Shown in pieces: positions 25,191 to 33,491 of a DNA stretch of 33,491 bases. This DNA is from Parvibacillus sp035426385 (GTDB lineage Bacteria; Bacteroidota; Bacteroidia; Chitinophagales; Saprospiraceae): the NCBI GenBank assembly GCA_035426385.1, contig DAOLZQ010000031.1:1-33491 (forward strand), given 5' to 3'. Numbering within the stretch: the first letter of the stretch is position 1; each line of letters begins with the position of its first letter. A model generated the notes under the pieces. It was given only the letters and a program-made list of their open reading frames with translations. It had not been told where the DNA came from and searched no databases. The position numbers and the translations under genes were made by a program.

Positions 25191-26537
25191 ATGTTTGAAA
25201 GTTTAAATGAAAAATTAGAGGGTGCTTTTAAGACCCTTAAGGGTCAGAGTAGTCTGACAGAACTTAATATCGCCAATTCAGTCAAAGAAATACGCAGAGC
25301 ACTGGTAGCTGCTGACGTGAATTATAAGATAGCCAAAGAGTTTACCGATAAGGTGAAAGATGAGGCTCTGGGTACTAAGAATATCCTGAAGGCGGTAAAG
25401 CCGGGCGAACTCATGGTAAAAATTGTCATGGATGAGCTTGTCGACCTCATGGGTGGTGCTTCTGAAGGAATCAGTCTCTCCGGAGACCCTGCTGTTATTC
25501 TGATTTCAGGCTTGCAAGGCTCAGGTAAAACAACGTTCTCAGGCAAATTGGCTCTGTATCTAAAGGAGAAGCGAAAGCGTAAGCCACTCCTCGCTGCGTG
25601 TGACGTATATAGACCTGCTGCCATGGACCAATTGTCAGTTCTAGCTGAGCAGGTGGGCGTACCTGTATATAAGGAAATAGAAAACAAGAACCCGGTAGAA
25701 ATCGCGCAGCATGCCGTAAAGTGGGCTAAGGAAAATAAATGTGATGTGGTCATCATCGATACCGCAGGCCGACTAGCTATTGATGAAGATATGATGCGCG
25801 AGATAGAAGCCATCAAAAGCGCTATTCAGCCGAGTGAAACACTCTTTGTAGTCGATTCAATGACCGGCCAGGATGCAGTAAATACGGCAAAGACCTTCAA
25901 TGATCGGTTGAATTTTGATGGTGTGGTGCTGACCAAGTTGGATGGTGACACACGTGGCGGTGCTGCTCTGTCTATCAAGTACACGGTAGGCAAGCCCATC
26001 AAATTTATCAGTATGGGTGAAAAGCTGGATACGCTGGATGTATTTTATCCGGAGCGTATGGCACAGCGCATCCTGGGGATGGGTGATATCGTCACTTTTG
26101 TAGAGAAAGCACAGGAACAGTTTGATGAAGAAGAAGCCAAACGAATTGAAAAGAAGATCAGAAAGAATAAGTTTGACTTCAACGACTTTCTCACCCAGAT
26201 GAATCAGATCCGCAAGATGGGAGATATTAAGAACCTGATCAATATGATTCCGGGTATGAGCAAGATGACTCAGAATCTGGACATCGACGACAAAGCTTTT
26301 GCGAAGGTAGAGTCTATCATACAGAGTATGACCCCAAAAGAAAGGGGCAATCCCGAGCTGCTCAATCCCTCACGCAAGCGTCGCATAGCCAAGGGTTGTG
26401 GCAAGGACATCAGTGAGATCAATATGTTTATAAAACAGTTTGACCAAATGCGTCAAATGATGCACAATATGAGTCTAGGGAAGGGAATGGGAAACATGAT
26501 GGGAATGCCAGGTATGGGCAACTTCAAGAAAAATTAA
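25191..26537 (+). CDS. ffh: Signal recognition particle protein Ffh (SRP54)
   Basis: A 448-residue GTPase that, with the SRP RNA, targets nascent membrane proteins to FtsY at the inner membrane. The N domain (about 1-90) is followed by the G domain with P-loop GLQGSGKTT (107-115), DVYRPAA (138-144), DTAGR and TKLDGD motifs, then the methionine-rich M domain (about 300-430) with GDIKNLINMIPGM and the basic SRKRRIAKG RNA-binding helix. The tail is rich in Gly and Met. Length is normal. No SRP RNA gene is seen nearby. The stop overlaps the convergent BI-1 gene by 4 bases. Confidence 0.98.
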   Translation: MFESLNEKLEGAFKTLKGQSSLTELNIANSVKEIRRALVAADVNYKIAKEFTDKVKDEALGTKNILKAVKPGELMVKIVMDELVDLMGGASEGISLSGDPAVILISGLQGSGKTTFSGKLALYLKEKRKRKPLLAACDVYRPAAMDQLSVLAEQVGVPVYKEIENKNPVEIAQHAVKWAKENKCDVVIIDTAGRLAIDEDMMREIEAIKSAIQPSETLFVVDSMTGQDAVNTAKTFNDRLNFDGVVLTKLDGDTRGGAALSIKYTVGKPIKFISMGEKLDTLDVFYPERMAQRILGMGDIVTFVEKAQEQFDEEEAKRIEKKIRKNKFDFNDFLTQMNQIRKMGDIKNLINMIPGMSKMTQNLDIDDKAFAKVESIIQSMTPKERGNPELLNPSRKRRIAKGCGKDISEINMFIKQFDQMRQMMHNMSLGKGMGNMMGMPGMGNFKKN

Positions 26538-27262
26538 TTCCTATTTCCAAATAGTCTCAGTAGAAAGATAAACAGGTTGATAAAGTCGAGATAGAGTGCC
26601 AGTGCTCCCATGATGGCTCCTTTCTTCCGATCAGATTCAGACTCCAGTAAGGCATATGCCTTTATTTTCTGGGTGTCATAAGCTATCAATCCCACAAATA
26701 TGGCCACCCCCAGATAAGATATAATCCAATACATCACTGAATTCTGCAGGAAGATATTGACTACACTAGCTACGATCACTCCAATAAGACCCATGAAAAG
26801 GATGCTTCCAAATTTGGATAAGTCCTGATGCGTGAAGTATCCTACAGCACTCATAATGCCGAAAGTTACGGCAGTAATGCCAAATACTGTCGCGAGGGAT
26901 GCAGGTGTATAGACTAGCAAGAGGATTGACAATGTCACTCCATTGAGCGCCGCATAGCCTAGGAAGGTCAATAGCGCTGTGGAGAAGGACATTTTTTTAA
27001 TTCTAACAGATAGAAAACCGACTAGGAAGAGTTCTCCGATCAATAAGCCAAAGAATAAGAAACGATTGGCCATCAGTGCGCTGATCAGTGCAGGAGTAGA
27101 TGCTACATAGTAACCCACTACCGCTGTCAGTGCCAGCCCAAAAAACATCCAACCATATACTTTACTCATATAAGAAGACAAGTAAGAACTGAATCCTGCT
27201 TCATCCGGAAACCGTGTTCTCATGATCTGGTCTATATCTGCGTTTTTATTATAATTTTCCAT
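26534..27262 (-). CDS. Bax inhibitor-1/YccA family membrane protein
   Basis: A 242-residue protein with seven predicted helices, ending in the family signature ALYLDFINLFIFLLRLFG. Members are inner-membrane proteins; the bacterial homologue BsYetJ is a pH-sensitive calcium leak channel and YccA interacts with FtsH. The soluble N-terminal stretch (about 1-30) is normal for the bacterial branch. It stands alone and converges with ffh. Confidence 0.95.
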   Translation of the reverse strand: MENYNKNADIDQIMRTRFPDEAGFSSYLSSYMSKVYGWMFFGLALTAVVGYYVASTPALISALMANRFLFFGLLIGELFLVGFLSVRIKKMSFSTALLTFLGYAALNGVTLSILLLVYTPASLATVFGITAVTFGIMSAVGYFTHQDLSKFGSILFMGLIGVIVASVVNIFLQNSVMYWIISYLGVAIFVGLIAYDTQKIKAYALLESESDRKKGAIMGALALYLDFINLFIFLLRLFGNRN

Positions 27263-27481
27263 TAGTTTGATTTTTATAATGTATTAAGGTAGATTTAATA
27301 TATAAGTTCCCCTAAAAGTAGAAAAATATTTACAAATTAGGTTAAGTTCTGAATTGATAAATCGCAGTGAGTATCGCACACATATCTAGGATGATGCCGA
27401 TGGAATGGTAACGAGAAGTTCCTTTCCTCAGGTCTTTTTCTTGATTTTCACCAAGTTAATGTCTGCATTAAAATTTTTCAA

Positions 27482-28375
27482 TTATTTTCTCAAGAACCCA
27501 GGCGCGATTTTACTCTCTTTACTTCCGGGAGTGTATACATAGAATCCTTCACCTGACTTCACCCCCTTCTTTCCCGCTGTAACCATATTTACCAGGAGTG
27601 GGCAAGGTGCATATTTTGGATTGCCAAAGCCATCGTAGAGCACTTCCATTATCCATAAGCAGACATCGAGTCCGATGAAATCAGCCAGTTGTAAGGGTCC
27701 CATGGGGTGAGCCATGCCAAGTTTCATGACAGTATCGATCTCTGACACTCCGGCTACACCTTCGTAGAGAGTGTAGATAGCTTCATTGATCATAGGCATC
27801 AGTATTCTGTTTGCTACGAAGCCGGGATAATCATTCACTTCGACCGGTGTCTTTCCAAGATTACGTGAAAGTTCCATAATGGTTTCAGTTACCTCGTCAG
27901 AAGTGGCATATCCTCTGATGACTTCAACCAGTTTCATTACAGGGACCGGATTCATGAAGTGCATACCTATGACTTTATCAGGCCGCCGTGTCTGTGCTCC
28001 GATTTTTGTTATTGAGATGGAACTTGTATTGCTCGCCATGATAGCGTGTGCAGGAAGTATTTGATCTGCTTCGAGGAATAGCTTCAGTTTAAGATCCACA
28101 TTTTCTGTGGCAGCCTCTACCATCATATCCAGGCCGGAGATTCCCTCTGCCATGGAAGTATGGAGGCTGATACGGTCCAATGCGGAAGTCTTGTCTGCCT
28201 CTGAGATTAGTTCTTTGCGAATCATGCGATCCAGATTATTAGCAATCGTCTGCTTCGCTTTCTCAAGCGCATCCATGGAAATGTCCACCAGATGCACAGT
28301 ATATCCATTCTGGGCAAATACTTGTGCAATGCCATTGCCCATAGTACCTGCTCCTATAACTCCTATTTTATTCAT
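27482..28375 (-). CDS. hbd: 3-hydroxybutyryl-CoA dehydrogenase
   Basis: A 297-residue cytoplasmic NAD(P)-dependent enzyme that interconverts (S)-3-hydroxybutyryl-CoA and acetoacetyl-CoA. The Rossmann motif GAGTMG (8-13) opens the chain. The catalytic set is visible as S118 (ASNTSS), H139 (GMHFMNP) and N189 (FVANR), and the C-terminal dimer domain includes GMAHPMGPLQLADFIGLD. It is a stand-alone small form, not fused to an enoyl-CoA hydratase. It is divergent from tatC and has no pathway neighbours here. Substrate chain length cannot be told from sequence. Confidence 0.95.
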   Translation of the reverse strand: MNKIGVIGAGTMGNGIAQVFAQNGYTVHLVDISMDALEKAKQTIANNLDRMIRKELISEADKTSALDRISLHTSMAEGISGLDMMVEAATENVDLKLKLFLEADQILPAHAIMASNTSSISITKIGAQTRRPDKVIGMHFMNPVPVMKLVEVIRGYATSDEVTETIMELSRNLGKTPVEVNDYPGFVANRILMPMINEAIYTLYEGVAGVSEIDTVMKLGMAHPMGPLQLADFIGLDVCLWIMEVLYDGFGNPKYAPCPLLVNMVTAGKKGVKSGEGFYVYTPGSKESKIAPGFLRK

Positions 28376-28555
28376 TATATAGATTTTGGGCAGCTAAACT
28401 AAGGATAATTTTAGTTTTCAGAAATCACTAAGCAATTCCACAGTATTTTTCAGGTTGCCTGAGGACTTATTATCATCGGAATGTTAACAATTGGTAATTT
28501 AGGAAAGAATGTAGAAGATGGAATTTCGTTTTAGTCTTTCAATTGAATAAATAAG

Positions 28556-28563
28556 TAAATTTG
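28556..28563 (+). promoter_or_regulatory. -7 box of tatC
   Basis: TAAATTTG matches TAnnTTTG and ends 19 bases before the ATG at 28583. There is no clear TTG at 17-23 bases; TTAG near 28531 is the nearest. Confidence 0.45.
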
Positions 28564-28582
28564 CCCACTTTAAAATAAACCT

Positions 28583-29467
28583 ATGGCCCTGGATCAGGAA
28601 GAGGTAGAGACAGTAGAAAAGAAAGGTGAGAAAGAAATGTCTTTCTTTGATCACCTTGAAGCATTGCGATGGCATATTATCCGCTCATTAGTTGCAATTA
28701 TCCTTTTCGGTATAGTGATATTTGCGAACAAGGATTTTGTCTTTCGACAGGTTATATATGCACCTCGGTATGATGATTTTTTGACTTATCGTGTATTTTG
28801 TTATTTGGGAGATTGGCTCTGCTTCAAGCCGGCGCCCTTTACCATCATTACTAGGGATCTGGCGGAAAAATTCACAATGCACATCACAGTCTCCTTTGTG
28901 CTGGGCATTATAGCAGCTTTTCCATATGTCTTTTGGGAATTCTGGCGCTTCATCAAGCCCGGTCTTTATCCGAAGGAACAGAAAGCTGCAAGAGGTATCG
29001 TACTTGTGTGTTCGTTGTTGTTCCTTTCCGGAGTCTTATTCGGGTACTACATGATTGCACCTTTTGCTATGACCTTTCTGGCGGGATATGAATTGGCTGA
29101 CACACTTTCCACTCCTACTTTGGGGTCTTATGTGAATTATTTAGTTATGTTTACCATGCCTATTGGTCTGGTTTTTGAGATGCCGATTGTATCTTTCTTT
29201 CTGACTAAATTGGGTATATTGACACCTTCTTTATTAAAGAAAGTGAGAAGATATGCGATAATAGTTATTTTGATAGTAGCAGGAATATTGACACCATCAC
29301 CAGATATGGTTTCACAGTTGATTTTGGCTACACCCTTATATATGCTATATGAAGCAAGTATCCTCGTATCCTCTCGAGAGATGAAACGTAAAAAAAGAGA
29401 AGCAGCTAAGGAGGAAGCTGAATTATTAGAACGTGAAAGAAGAATTGAATCTACCAACCGGGACTAA
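28583..29467 (+). CDS. tatC: Sec-independent protein translocase TatC
   Basis: A 294-residue inner-membrane protein with six predicted helices, the receptor for twin-arginine signal peptides. The family blocks FFDHLEALRWHIIRS (about 21-35) and FWEFWRFIKPGLYPKEQK (about 118-135) are present. It has a charged N-terminal extension of about 18 residues and a long basic/acidic cytoplasmic tail (about 258-294), both common in Bacteroidota. tatA is not in the window. NosZ here does not use this pathway. Confidence 0.97.
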   Translation: MALDQEEVETVEKKGEKEMSFFDHLEALRWHIIRSLVAIILFGIVIFANKDFVFRQVIYAPRYDDFLTYRVFCYLGDWLCFKPAPFTIITRDLAEKFTMHITVSFVLGIIAAFPYVFWEFWRFIKPGLYPKEQKAARGIVLVCSLLFLSGVLFGYYMIAPFAMTFLAGYELADTLSTPTLGSYVNYLVMFTMPIGLVFEMPIVSFFLTKLGILTPSLLKKVRRYAIIVILIVAGILTPSPDMVSQLILATPLYMLYEASILVSSREMKRKKREAAKEEAELLERERRIESTNRD

Positions 29468-29933
29468 AAGATACTCGAGCAATATGACATTATTTTATGC
29501 CATATTTTTCCCTGTATTTTGGATTATTTTATTTGGTTCTGCGACCATATTTTTTGTCGTAATCCCATTATTTAATCCTCAGACAGACGGTATTATGGAC
29601 ACCAAATATCTTTACCTCATCTGTCTGCTTATGGGGTTGTTATTCTACTTTTTATTTGGCTTTAGGCTAAGACGGGTGGATGCAGACGAAGGTGCGCTAT
29701 ATGTCACTAATTATTTTAAGACCGTACGTATCCCATTGGAGCTCGTATCTTCTGTACAATTTAGAGATAGGTATATATTGCGTATGGCTAGGATTAATTT
29801 AACTCAACCCGGCTATTTTGGTAAAACGATTCGGATGGTAGAGCGGGAGAACCAGTTTGAACTTTATGCTCTTCAGCACAATCTGACTATTCCAAAATTG
29901 ACCAGGATTACAAAGCGTTTAAAAAAATTGTGA
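29433..29933 (+). CDS. Small membrane protein co-transcribed with tatC
   Basis: A 166-codon frame from a GTG at 29433 that overlaps tatC by 35 bases. An ATG at 29484 (residue 18), 16 bases after the tatC stop, is the more likely start and gives 149 residues. Two hydrophobic helices (about 23-45 and 57-78 in the long numbering) are followed by a soluble part with a beta-rich pattern (GALYVTNYFKTVRIPLE, then FGKTIRMVERENQFELYAL) that resembles PH-like domains of small bacterial membrane proteins. No function is assigned. It converges on the DUF6438-like gene with 8 bases between. Confidence 0.75.
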   Translation: MKEELNLPTGTKRYSSNMTLFYAIFFPVFWIILFGSATIFFVVIPLFNPQTDGIMDTKYLYLICLLMGLLFYFLFGFRLRRVDADEGALYVTNYFKTVRIPLELVSSVQFRDRYILRMARINLTQPGYFGKTIRMVERENQFELYALQHNLTIPKLTRITKRLKKL

Positions 29934-29941
29934 CGATCCGG

Positions 29942-30697
29942 TTACCTGTCTAGCTTCAGCTGGGGATTTAGATCTACGAATTTTATCTTATTGTTGGCCT
30001 TCAGGATACTCATCATCCTGTCTTGTTGAATTTTTCCCAGATCATAATTGACCAAATAAATCAAGTTATCTTTTGAGACTGTCTGCCTAAGTGCCAGGCC
30101 ATATTTCATGTTTTCTTCCAACAATTTATTGATATCCTGACCGCTCTCCAGCTGGATGAGTAATTCATCTTTCCTTGCATTGTCGCGGGAGCTGTCCTTA
30201 TCCCATCCCATCATATTGATGTACTGTCTCACTTCATTTTGTAGATTATTCAGCTCTTCGGGTGCATTACCTGCATTCACTACTTTTTTAATGATCACAT
30301 TATTATTATTTCCCTTAGAAAAGAAATAGGTAATTGCCATCGGATAATCTGCTATGTTAGCATCATACTTTTCCTGAAGCTCGGCCACCTTGATGGCATG
30401 GTACTTTTCCATTAGGGATGCATACTGCTCAGGAGTTAGCTTTCTGATATAATAACCGATATAATTCATGAAATTTTTGCCCTCCAGTTGTAAGGTGCTA
30501 TCCGTATTGAAGCTTATCTCATATACGGGGCAGCGTCCAAAACAAGGTCCTTGATTGATTGTGAAATAATGATTATTTATTCCGGAGATCATCTCTACTG
30601 ATACATTATCATTAGTAGATTTTACCACTTTCTTGGTATTCTTACAAGATGCAAAGGTAATTCCGGTCAATAAAAGAAGAAAAGAAAGTATTCGCAT
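29942..30697 (-). CDS. Lipoprotein with DUF6438-like domain
   Basis: A 251-residue lipoprotein (lipobox FASC, Cys18). The block FTINQGPCFGRCPVYEISF (about 46-64) with its GPCxGxCPxY core is the hallmark of the DUF6438 family of Bacteroidota, whose function is unknown. The last third (from about 170) is a helical region without recognised fold. It lies 10 bases after the M43 protease gene on the same strand and is probably in its operon. Confidence 0.8.
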   Translation of the reverse strand: MRILSFLLLLTGITFASCKNTKKVVKSTNDNVSVEMISGINNHYFTINQGPCFGRCPVYEISFNTDSTLQLEGKNFMNYIGYYIRKLTPEQYASLMEKYHAIKVAELQEKYDANIADYPMAITYFFSKGNNNNVIIKKVVNAGNAPEELNNLQNEVRQYINMMGWDKDSSRDNARKDELLIQLESGQDINKLLEENMKYGLALRQTVSKDNLIYLVNYDLGKIQQDRMMSILKANNKIKFVDLNPQLKLDR

Positions 30698-30707
30698 TAT
30701 TTCGCTT

Positions 30708-31961
30708 TTAAATTATTATCAGTCTAAACGTAGTTTGGTCAAGAGAAGTTTTTACCTGCAGGAAATAAAATCCTGGTGGTAAGTAATGATTAAGAGGCAG
30801 AGACATGTTTTCTGAAGCCAATTGTTTATAGGAGCACACCCATCTGTTGCCACTATTAAATAAATGAAACTCCAATATCTCGTTACCCGGATCTGTCATG
30901 CTGATGAGTATTTCACCGGATATTACTGAAGGTGCCAAATGGAGGCGGTCTTCCAATGTTTTTCCGGACTGTTCGCTGCAAGTTGATCCATTTCCGGATA
31001 ATAGACCGGCCCTTTGATCCACTAATACAGCACGCATAAAGGCACCCTGGCCTTTTGTAAATAAGTACATACATGGATCATCTGTGTAGTCCATGAAGTT
31101 CATGGTCATATTATTGGTATTACATGACTGGATCGGATATATGGGACAATAATATTTTGGTCCGTCCTGTGGTGGAGTATCCAGTATCAGGTCGTCACCA
31201 CAGTCACCTATGTTTTGACCCCATATATGCAATAATCCTAGATAGTGTCCCATCTCATGGACAGCGGTCCGACCTTCAATATGAGGAGGAAATACTGTCC
31301 CCTGGGTTCCAAAGTATCTGTAATCAATCACCAAGCCATCTTCTTCAGCATGGGGAGCTTGCCCGGGCCTGGTGGCATATCCCAGATAATTTGTGATATT
31401 ACACACCCAGATATTGATATACTGATCCGGATTCCAACCATCAGCACCACCTTTTCGACCATAATGAACTAGTCGGCGTCCCTGCTCATCTTTCTTGAGT
31501 CCGATTTGCTGAATATCAGTATAATTTCGTGTAATACCGTTAGATGGATTTCCCGAAGGATCTACTGTTGCCAGACAAAACCGTATGCCTGTATCTTCAA
31601 AACTTTTGCTGAACTCAGCGGGAATATCAGACGATACATCCATGCAAGCAAAGTCCCGATTGAGCGCTGCGATCTGCGATTTGATCTGTATATCCGATAT
31701 ATTTTCATGGGCATCATTATACACTACATGAACGACAACCGTAAGCGTGCGCTCATTGCGTGGACTAATGGAATTAATATTTCTTGCCAATATCTCGAGT
31801 CTCTTGTCTGTATTTAAGAGTCTCTCTTTGAAACCGCTTACACTAGATATCGCTTCCCTGTTGATGTCATCCAAGCCACAATGTATAGGCTGAGCTATTC
31901 CAAGAGAAATGCTCAGTGAAAAAAATACCCAGATCAATGTCATTGACTTTAGGAGACTCAT
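30708..31961 (-). CDS. Secreted M43-family zinc metalloprotease with T9SS-like tail
   Basis: A 417-residue extracellular protease of the pappalysin-like (M43) metzincin family. The signal peptide ends near AQP (residue 25). The zinc motif HEMGHYLGLLH (H235, E236, H239, H245) and the Met-turn NFMDY (M290) are intact, so it should be active. Cysteine pairs around C254 and C272/C280 are typical of the fold. The C-terminal 75 residues (about 340-417) form a beta-rich module ending FYFLQVKTSLDQTTFRLIII, which looks like a T9SS type A sorting domain. It lies between nadC and the DUF6438-like gene on the same strand. Confidence 0.92.
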   Translation of the reverse strand: MSLLKSMTLIWVFFSLSISLGIAQPIHCGLDDINREAISSVSGFKERLLNTDKRLEILARNINSISPRNERTLTVVVHVVYNDAHENISDIQIKSQIAALNRDFACMDVSSDIPAEFSKSFEDTGIRFCLATVDPSGNPSNGITRNYTDIQQIGLKKDEQGRRLVHYGRKGGADGWNPDQYINIWVCNITNYLGYATRPGQAPHAEEDGLVIDYRYFGTQGTVFPPHIEGRTAVHEMGHYLGLLHIWGQNIGDCGDDLILDTPPQDGPKYYCPIYPIQSCNTNNMTMNFMDYTDDPCMYLFTKGQGAFMRAVLVDQRAGLLSGNGSTCSEQSGKTLEDRLHLAPSVISGEILISMTDPGNEILEFHLFNSGNRWVCSYKQLASENMSLPLNHYLPPGFYFLQVKTSLDQTTFRLIII

Positions 31962-32012
31962 ACTTCAAAACTAACGTTTTTAAAGCATCATCTTGGCACA
32001 TAGATGATTTAT

Positions 32013-32864
32013 TTAAGAACCTTTTTCGATTTTAAGGCTCATATCCAATGCAATAGCCGAGTGAGTTAATGAGCCAATGGAGATATAGTCTACTCCGGTC
32101 TGAGCTATTCTCCTTACTGTATTGAGTTTGACGCCTCCGCTGGCTTCAGTCTGAAACTTGCCTGAGACTATTTGCACTGCTTCCTCCATAAGTGGTATTT
32201 CAAAATTATCAAACATGATGCGGGTAAATCCACCTGCCTCTATAGCTTCATATACTTCTTCCAGGTTTCGGACCTCGAGTGTAACTCCCAGGCTCAGATT
32301 GTTTATCTGTTGGTATTCTGCGGTTCTTTCAAGCGCCATAGTTATACTCCCTGCAGCGTCCACATGATTGTCCTTGATCATAATCCAATCGTACAAGCCA
32401 TCACGGTAATTATAACAACCGCCTATTCGCACTGCCCATTTTTCAAAAAATCGGATCAGAGGCGTTGTTTTCCTCGTGTCCAGTAGTTTCACAGGCAGAT
32501 CCGCTACTTCATTGGCAAACCTGTAGCTGAGTGAAGCGATTCCACTCATACGCTGCATCATATTGAGAATAAGGCGCTCAGCCATCAGCAGAGCTCTGGT
32601 ATTTGCTTGCACCGTGAAGACAATATCTCCAAAGCTAACATCAGTTCCGTCGGTCTTCAGTAGATTAAACTCCGCCTTGGGATCTACATGAAGTAAGATT
32701 TTTTTAGCTAGCTCGACTCCTGCTATGATGCCATAGTCCTTCACTATTAATCTTGCTCTACTGGTATCATCAGCAGGTATACATGCCTGGCTGGTATGAT
32801 CTACACCATGAGTATCTTCATACAGTCCGGCGACTATAAAGTCATTTATTATTTGTTCGCTCAT
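32013..32864 (-). CDS. nadC: Nicotinate-nucleotide pyrophosphorylase (carboxylating), quinolinate phosphoribosyltransferase
   Basis: Converts quinolinate and PRPP to nicotinate mononucleotide in de novo NAD synthesis. A 283-residue product from the ATG at 32864, chosen because MSEQIINDFIVAGLYEDTH matches the family N terminus; the frame extends 14 codons further to 32906. Family motifs are QRMSGIAS, DTRKTTP, IMIKDNH, EASGGV and YISIGSLTHS. By alignment with M. tuberculosis NadC (R139, K140, H161, R162, K172) the usual GGGxNHR block reads GGCYNYR, so the active-site histidine is a tyrosine while R162 and K172 are kept. nadA and nadB are not in the window. It is followed by the M43 protease after 51 bases. 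Confidence 0.93.
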   Translation of the reverse strand: MSEQIINDFIVAGLYEDTHGVDHTSQACIPADDTSRARLIVKDYGIIAGVELAKKILLHVDPKAEFNLLKTDGTDVSFGDIVFTVQANTRALLMAERLILNMMQRMSGIASLSYRFANEVADLPVKLLDTRKTTPLIRFFEKWAVRIGGCYNYRDGLYDWIMIKDNHVDAAGSITMALERTAEYQQINNLSLGVTLEVRNLEEVYEAIEAGGFTRIMFDNFEIPLMEEAVQIVSGKFQTEASGGVKLNTVRRIAQTGVDYISIGSLTHSAIALDMSLKIEKGS

Positions 32865-32941
32865 TTTCTTTTCATTATTCTGAGGTGCAAATTTAAGCCA
32901 AATCACCTCATATGTTCAGCAAGGAGTAAAATTTAAGAATT

Positions 32942-33491
32942 TTAGAGCATTTTCCTAAGTAGAAGTTGTAGAAGAACTAAGGAAAGTAAGCAAAATGCAG
33001 CACTTGAAAAATAGGTAGTATCACTCAAACCCATTTTTATCATTGATCCCCATGTAATATAGTTTCCTGTTGGACCGATTCCAAGAAAGGAGAGCGCACT
33101 CTCTGCTAATATTGCCCTGCTGGCAGTCAATGCCATAAATGTACTTCCCTGACTTTTCATAGCAGGTATGAGGTGTTTCAACAGAATTCTCCAGGTGGGA
33201 ATTCCCATTTGACGAGCCTGGCTTACAAATGGAGCGGTGGCAACTTGATTTGCCACACCCTGCATGTACCATGCGCCGGAAGGTATGCGTAGTAACGATA
33301 AAATTATAATCATTACACCCAGACCTGCACCTGTGAGACTCACTGAGAGTACGGCGAGTATGACGAGGTCAGGTAATGGCTGTACCAAACTATTCAAGAA
33401 TCTAGCGGACTGGTGTGTGGGTAAAATATATCCTGACTTAAGAGGAGAAATTCGAAGTAGAAAGTACATACCCAGTAATAAAAGGCCACTT
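32942..33491 (-). CDS. Oligopeptide/dipeptide ABC transporter permease, OppC/DppC type (partial)
   Basis: C-terminal part of a binding-protein-dependent permease; the frame stays open to the window edge, so the real start lies beyond it. Visible are about four to five helices and the EAA loop (around QARQMGIPTWRILLKHLIPA), which contacts the ATPase subunit, and the tail block LAESALSFLGIGP...TWGSMI typical of DppC. An ATG at 33469 exists but would cut into the first helix. It is the first visible gene of a minus-strand run with nadC, 77 bases upstream of the nadC start chosen here. Confidence 0.88.
   Translation of the reverse strand, partial: SGLLLLGMYFLLRISPLKSGYILPTHQSARFLNSLVQPLPDLVILAVLSVSLTGAGLGVMIIILSLLRIPSGAWYMQGVANQVATAPFVSQARQMGIPTWRILLKHLIPAMKSQGSTFMALTASRAILAESALSFLGIGPTGNYITWGSMIKMGLSDTTYFSSAAFCLLSLVLLQLLLRKML

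Noticed and set aside
1..33491. tRNA, rRNA, SRP RNA or insertion sequences
   Set aside because: A read-through for T-arm sequences, rRNA segments, transposase motifs and terminal inverted repeats found nothing convincing. A covariance-model scan could still find a small RNA.

Overview
The window looks like a chromosomal segment of a low-GC member of the Bacteroidota, most likely a Saprospiraceae-like bacterium. The evidence is: two giant secreted proteins with HYR-like repeats, a dockerin-like segment and a C-terminal type IX secretion (T9SS) sorting domain; several lipoproteins with Bacteroidota-type lipoboxes; few clear Shine-Dalgarno sites; -7 boxes of the form TAnnTTTG; and a clade II (Sec-exported) nitrous oxide reductase cluster in a Bacteroidota gene order. 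The lineage below phylum is inference.

Layout. 1-3.3 kb: tail of an upstream gene with terminator, an MsbA-like ABC exporter (minus) and a divergent TylF-like methyltransferase. 3.3-13.1 kb: two tandem paralogous cell-surface giants (1522 and 1335 aa), each followed by its own terminator and separated by long leaders with hairpins. 13.1-15.0 kb: a small accessory patch with a GC-rich palindromic repeat, a five-copy heptanucleotide repeat, a beta-propeller-like protein, and a Tai4-like immunity lipoprotein gene broken by one in-frame stop.

15.0-23.7 kb is a denitrification island. A minus-strand operon runs cytochrome c lipoprotein, nosZ, a 4-TM protein, nosL, nosD, nosF, nosY. Divergent from it are a Crp/Fnr-type regulator and a polytopic His-rich membrane protein that resembles heme-copper oxidase subunit I. 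The 184-bp divergent intergenic region carries two perfect TATGA-N6-TCATA palindromes 25 bp apart plus two weaker TGA-N6-TCA sites, a probable operator array for this regulator. A strong hairpin plus T-run lies between nosZ and the accessory genes.

23.7-33.5 kb is mostly housekeeping: a secreted orphan, an ABC ATPase without permease, ffh, a BI-1/YccA protein, 3-hydroxybutyryl-CoA dehydrogenase, tatC plus a small membrane protein, then a minus-strand run of an oligopeptide-type permease (cut by the window edge), nadC, an M43 metalloprotease with T9SS-like tail, and a DUF6438-like lipoprotein. The Tat translocase gene is here, yet the NosZ of this organism carries a Sec/lipoprotein signal.

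I see no rRNA, tRNA, CRISPR array or intact insertion sequence. The strongest candidates for something undescribed are the nos/crp operator array with its linked oxidase-like membrane protein, and the paired giant proteins that combine dockerin-like and cohesin-like modules in the same chain.
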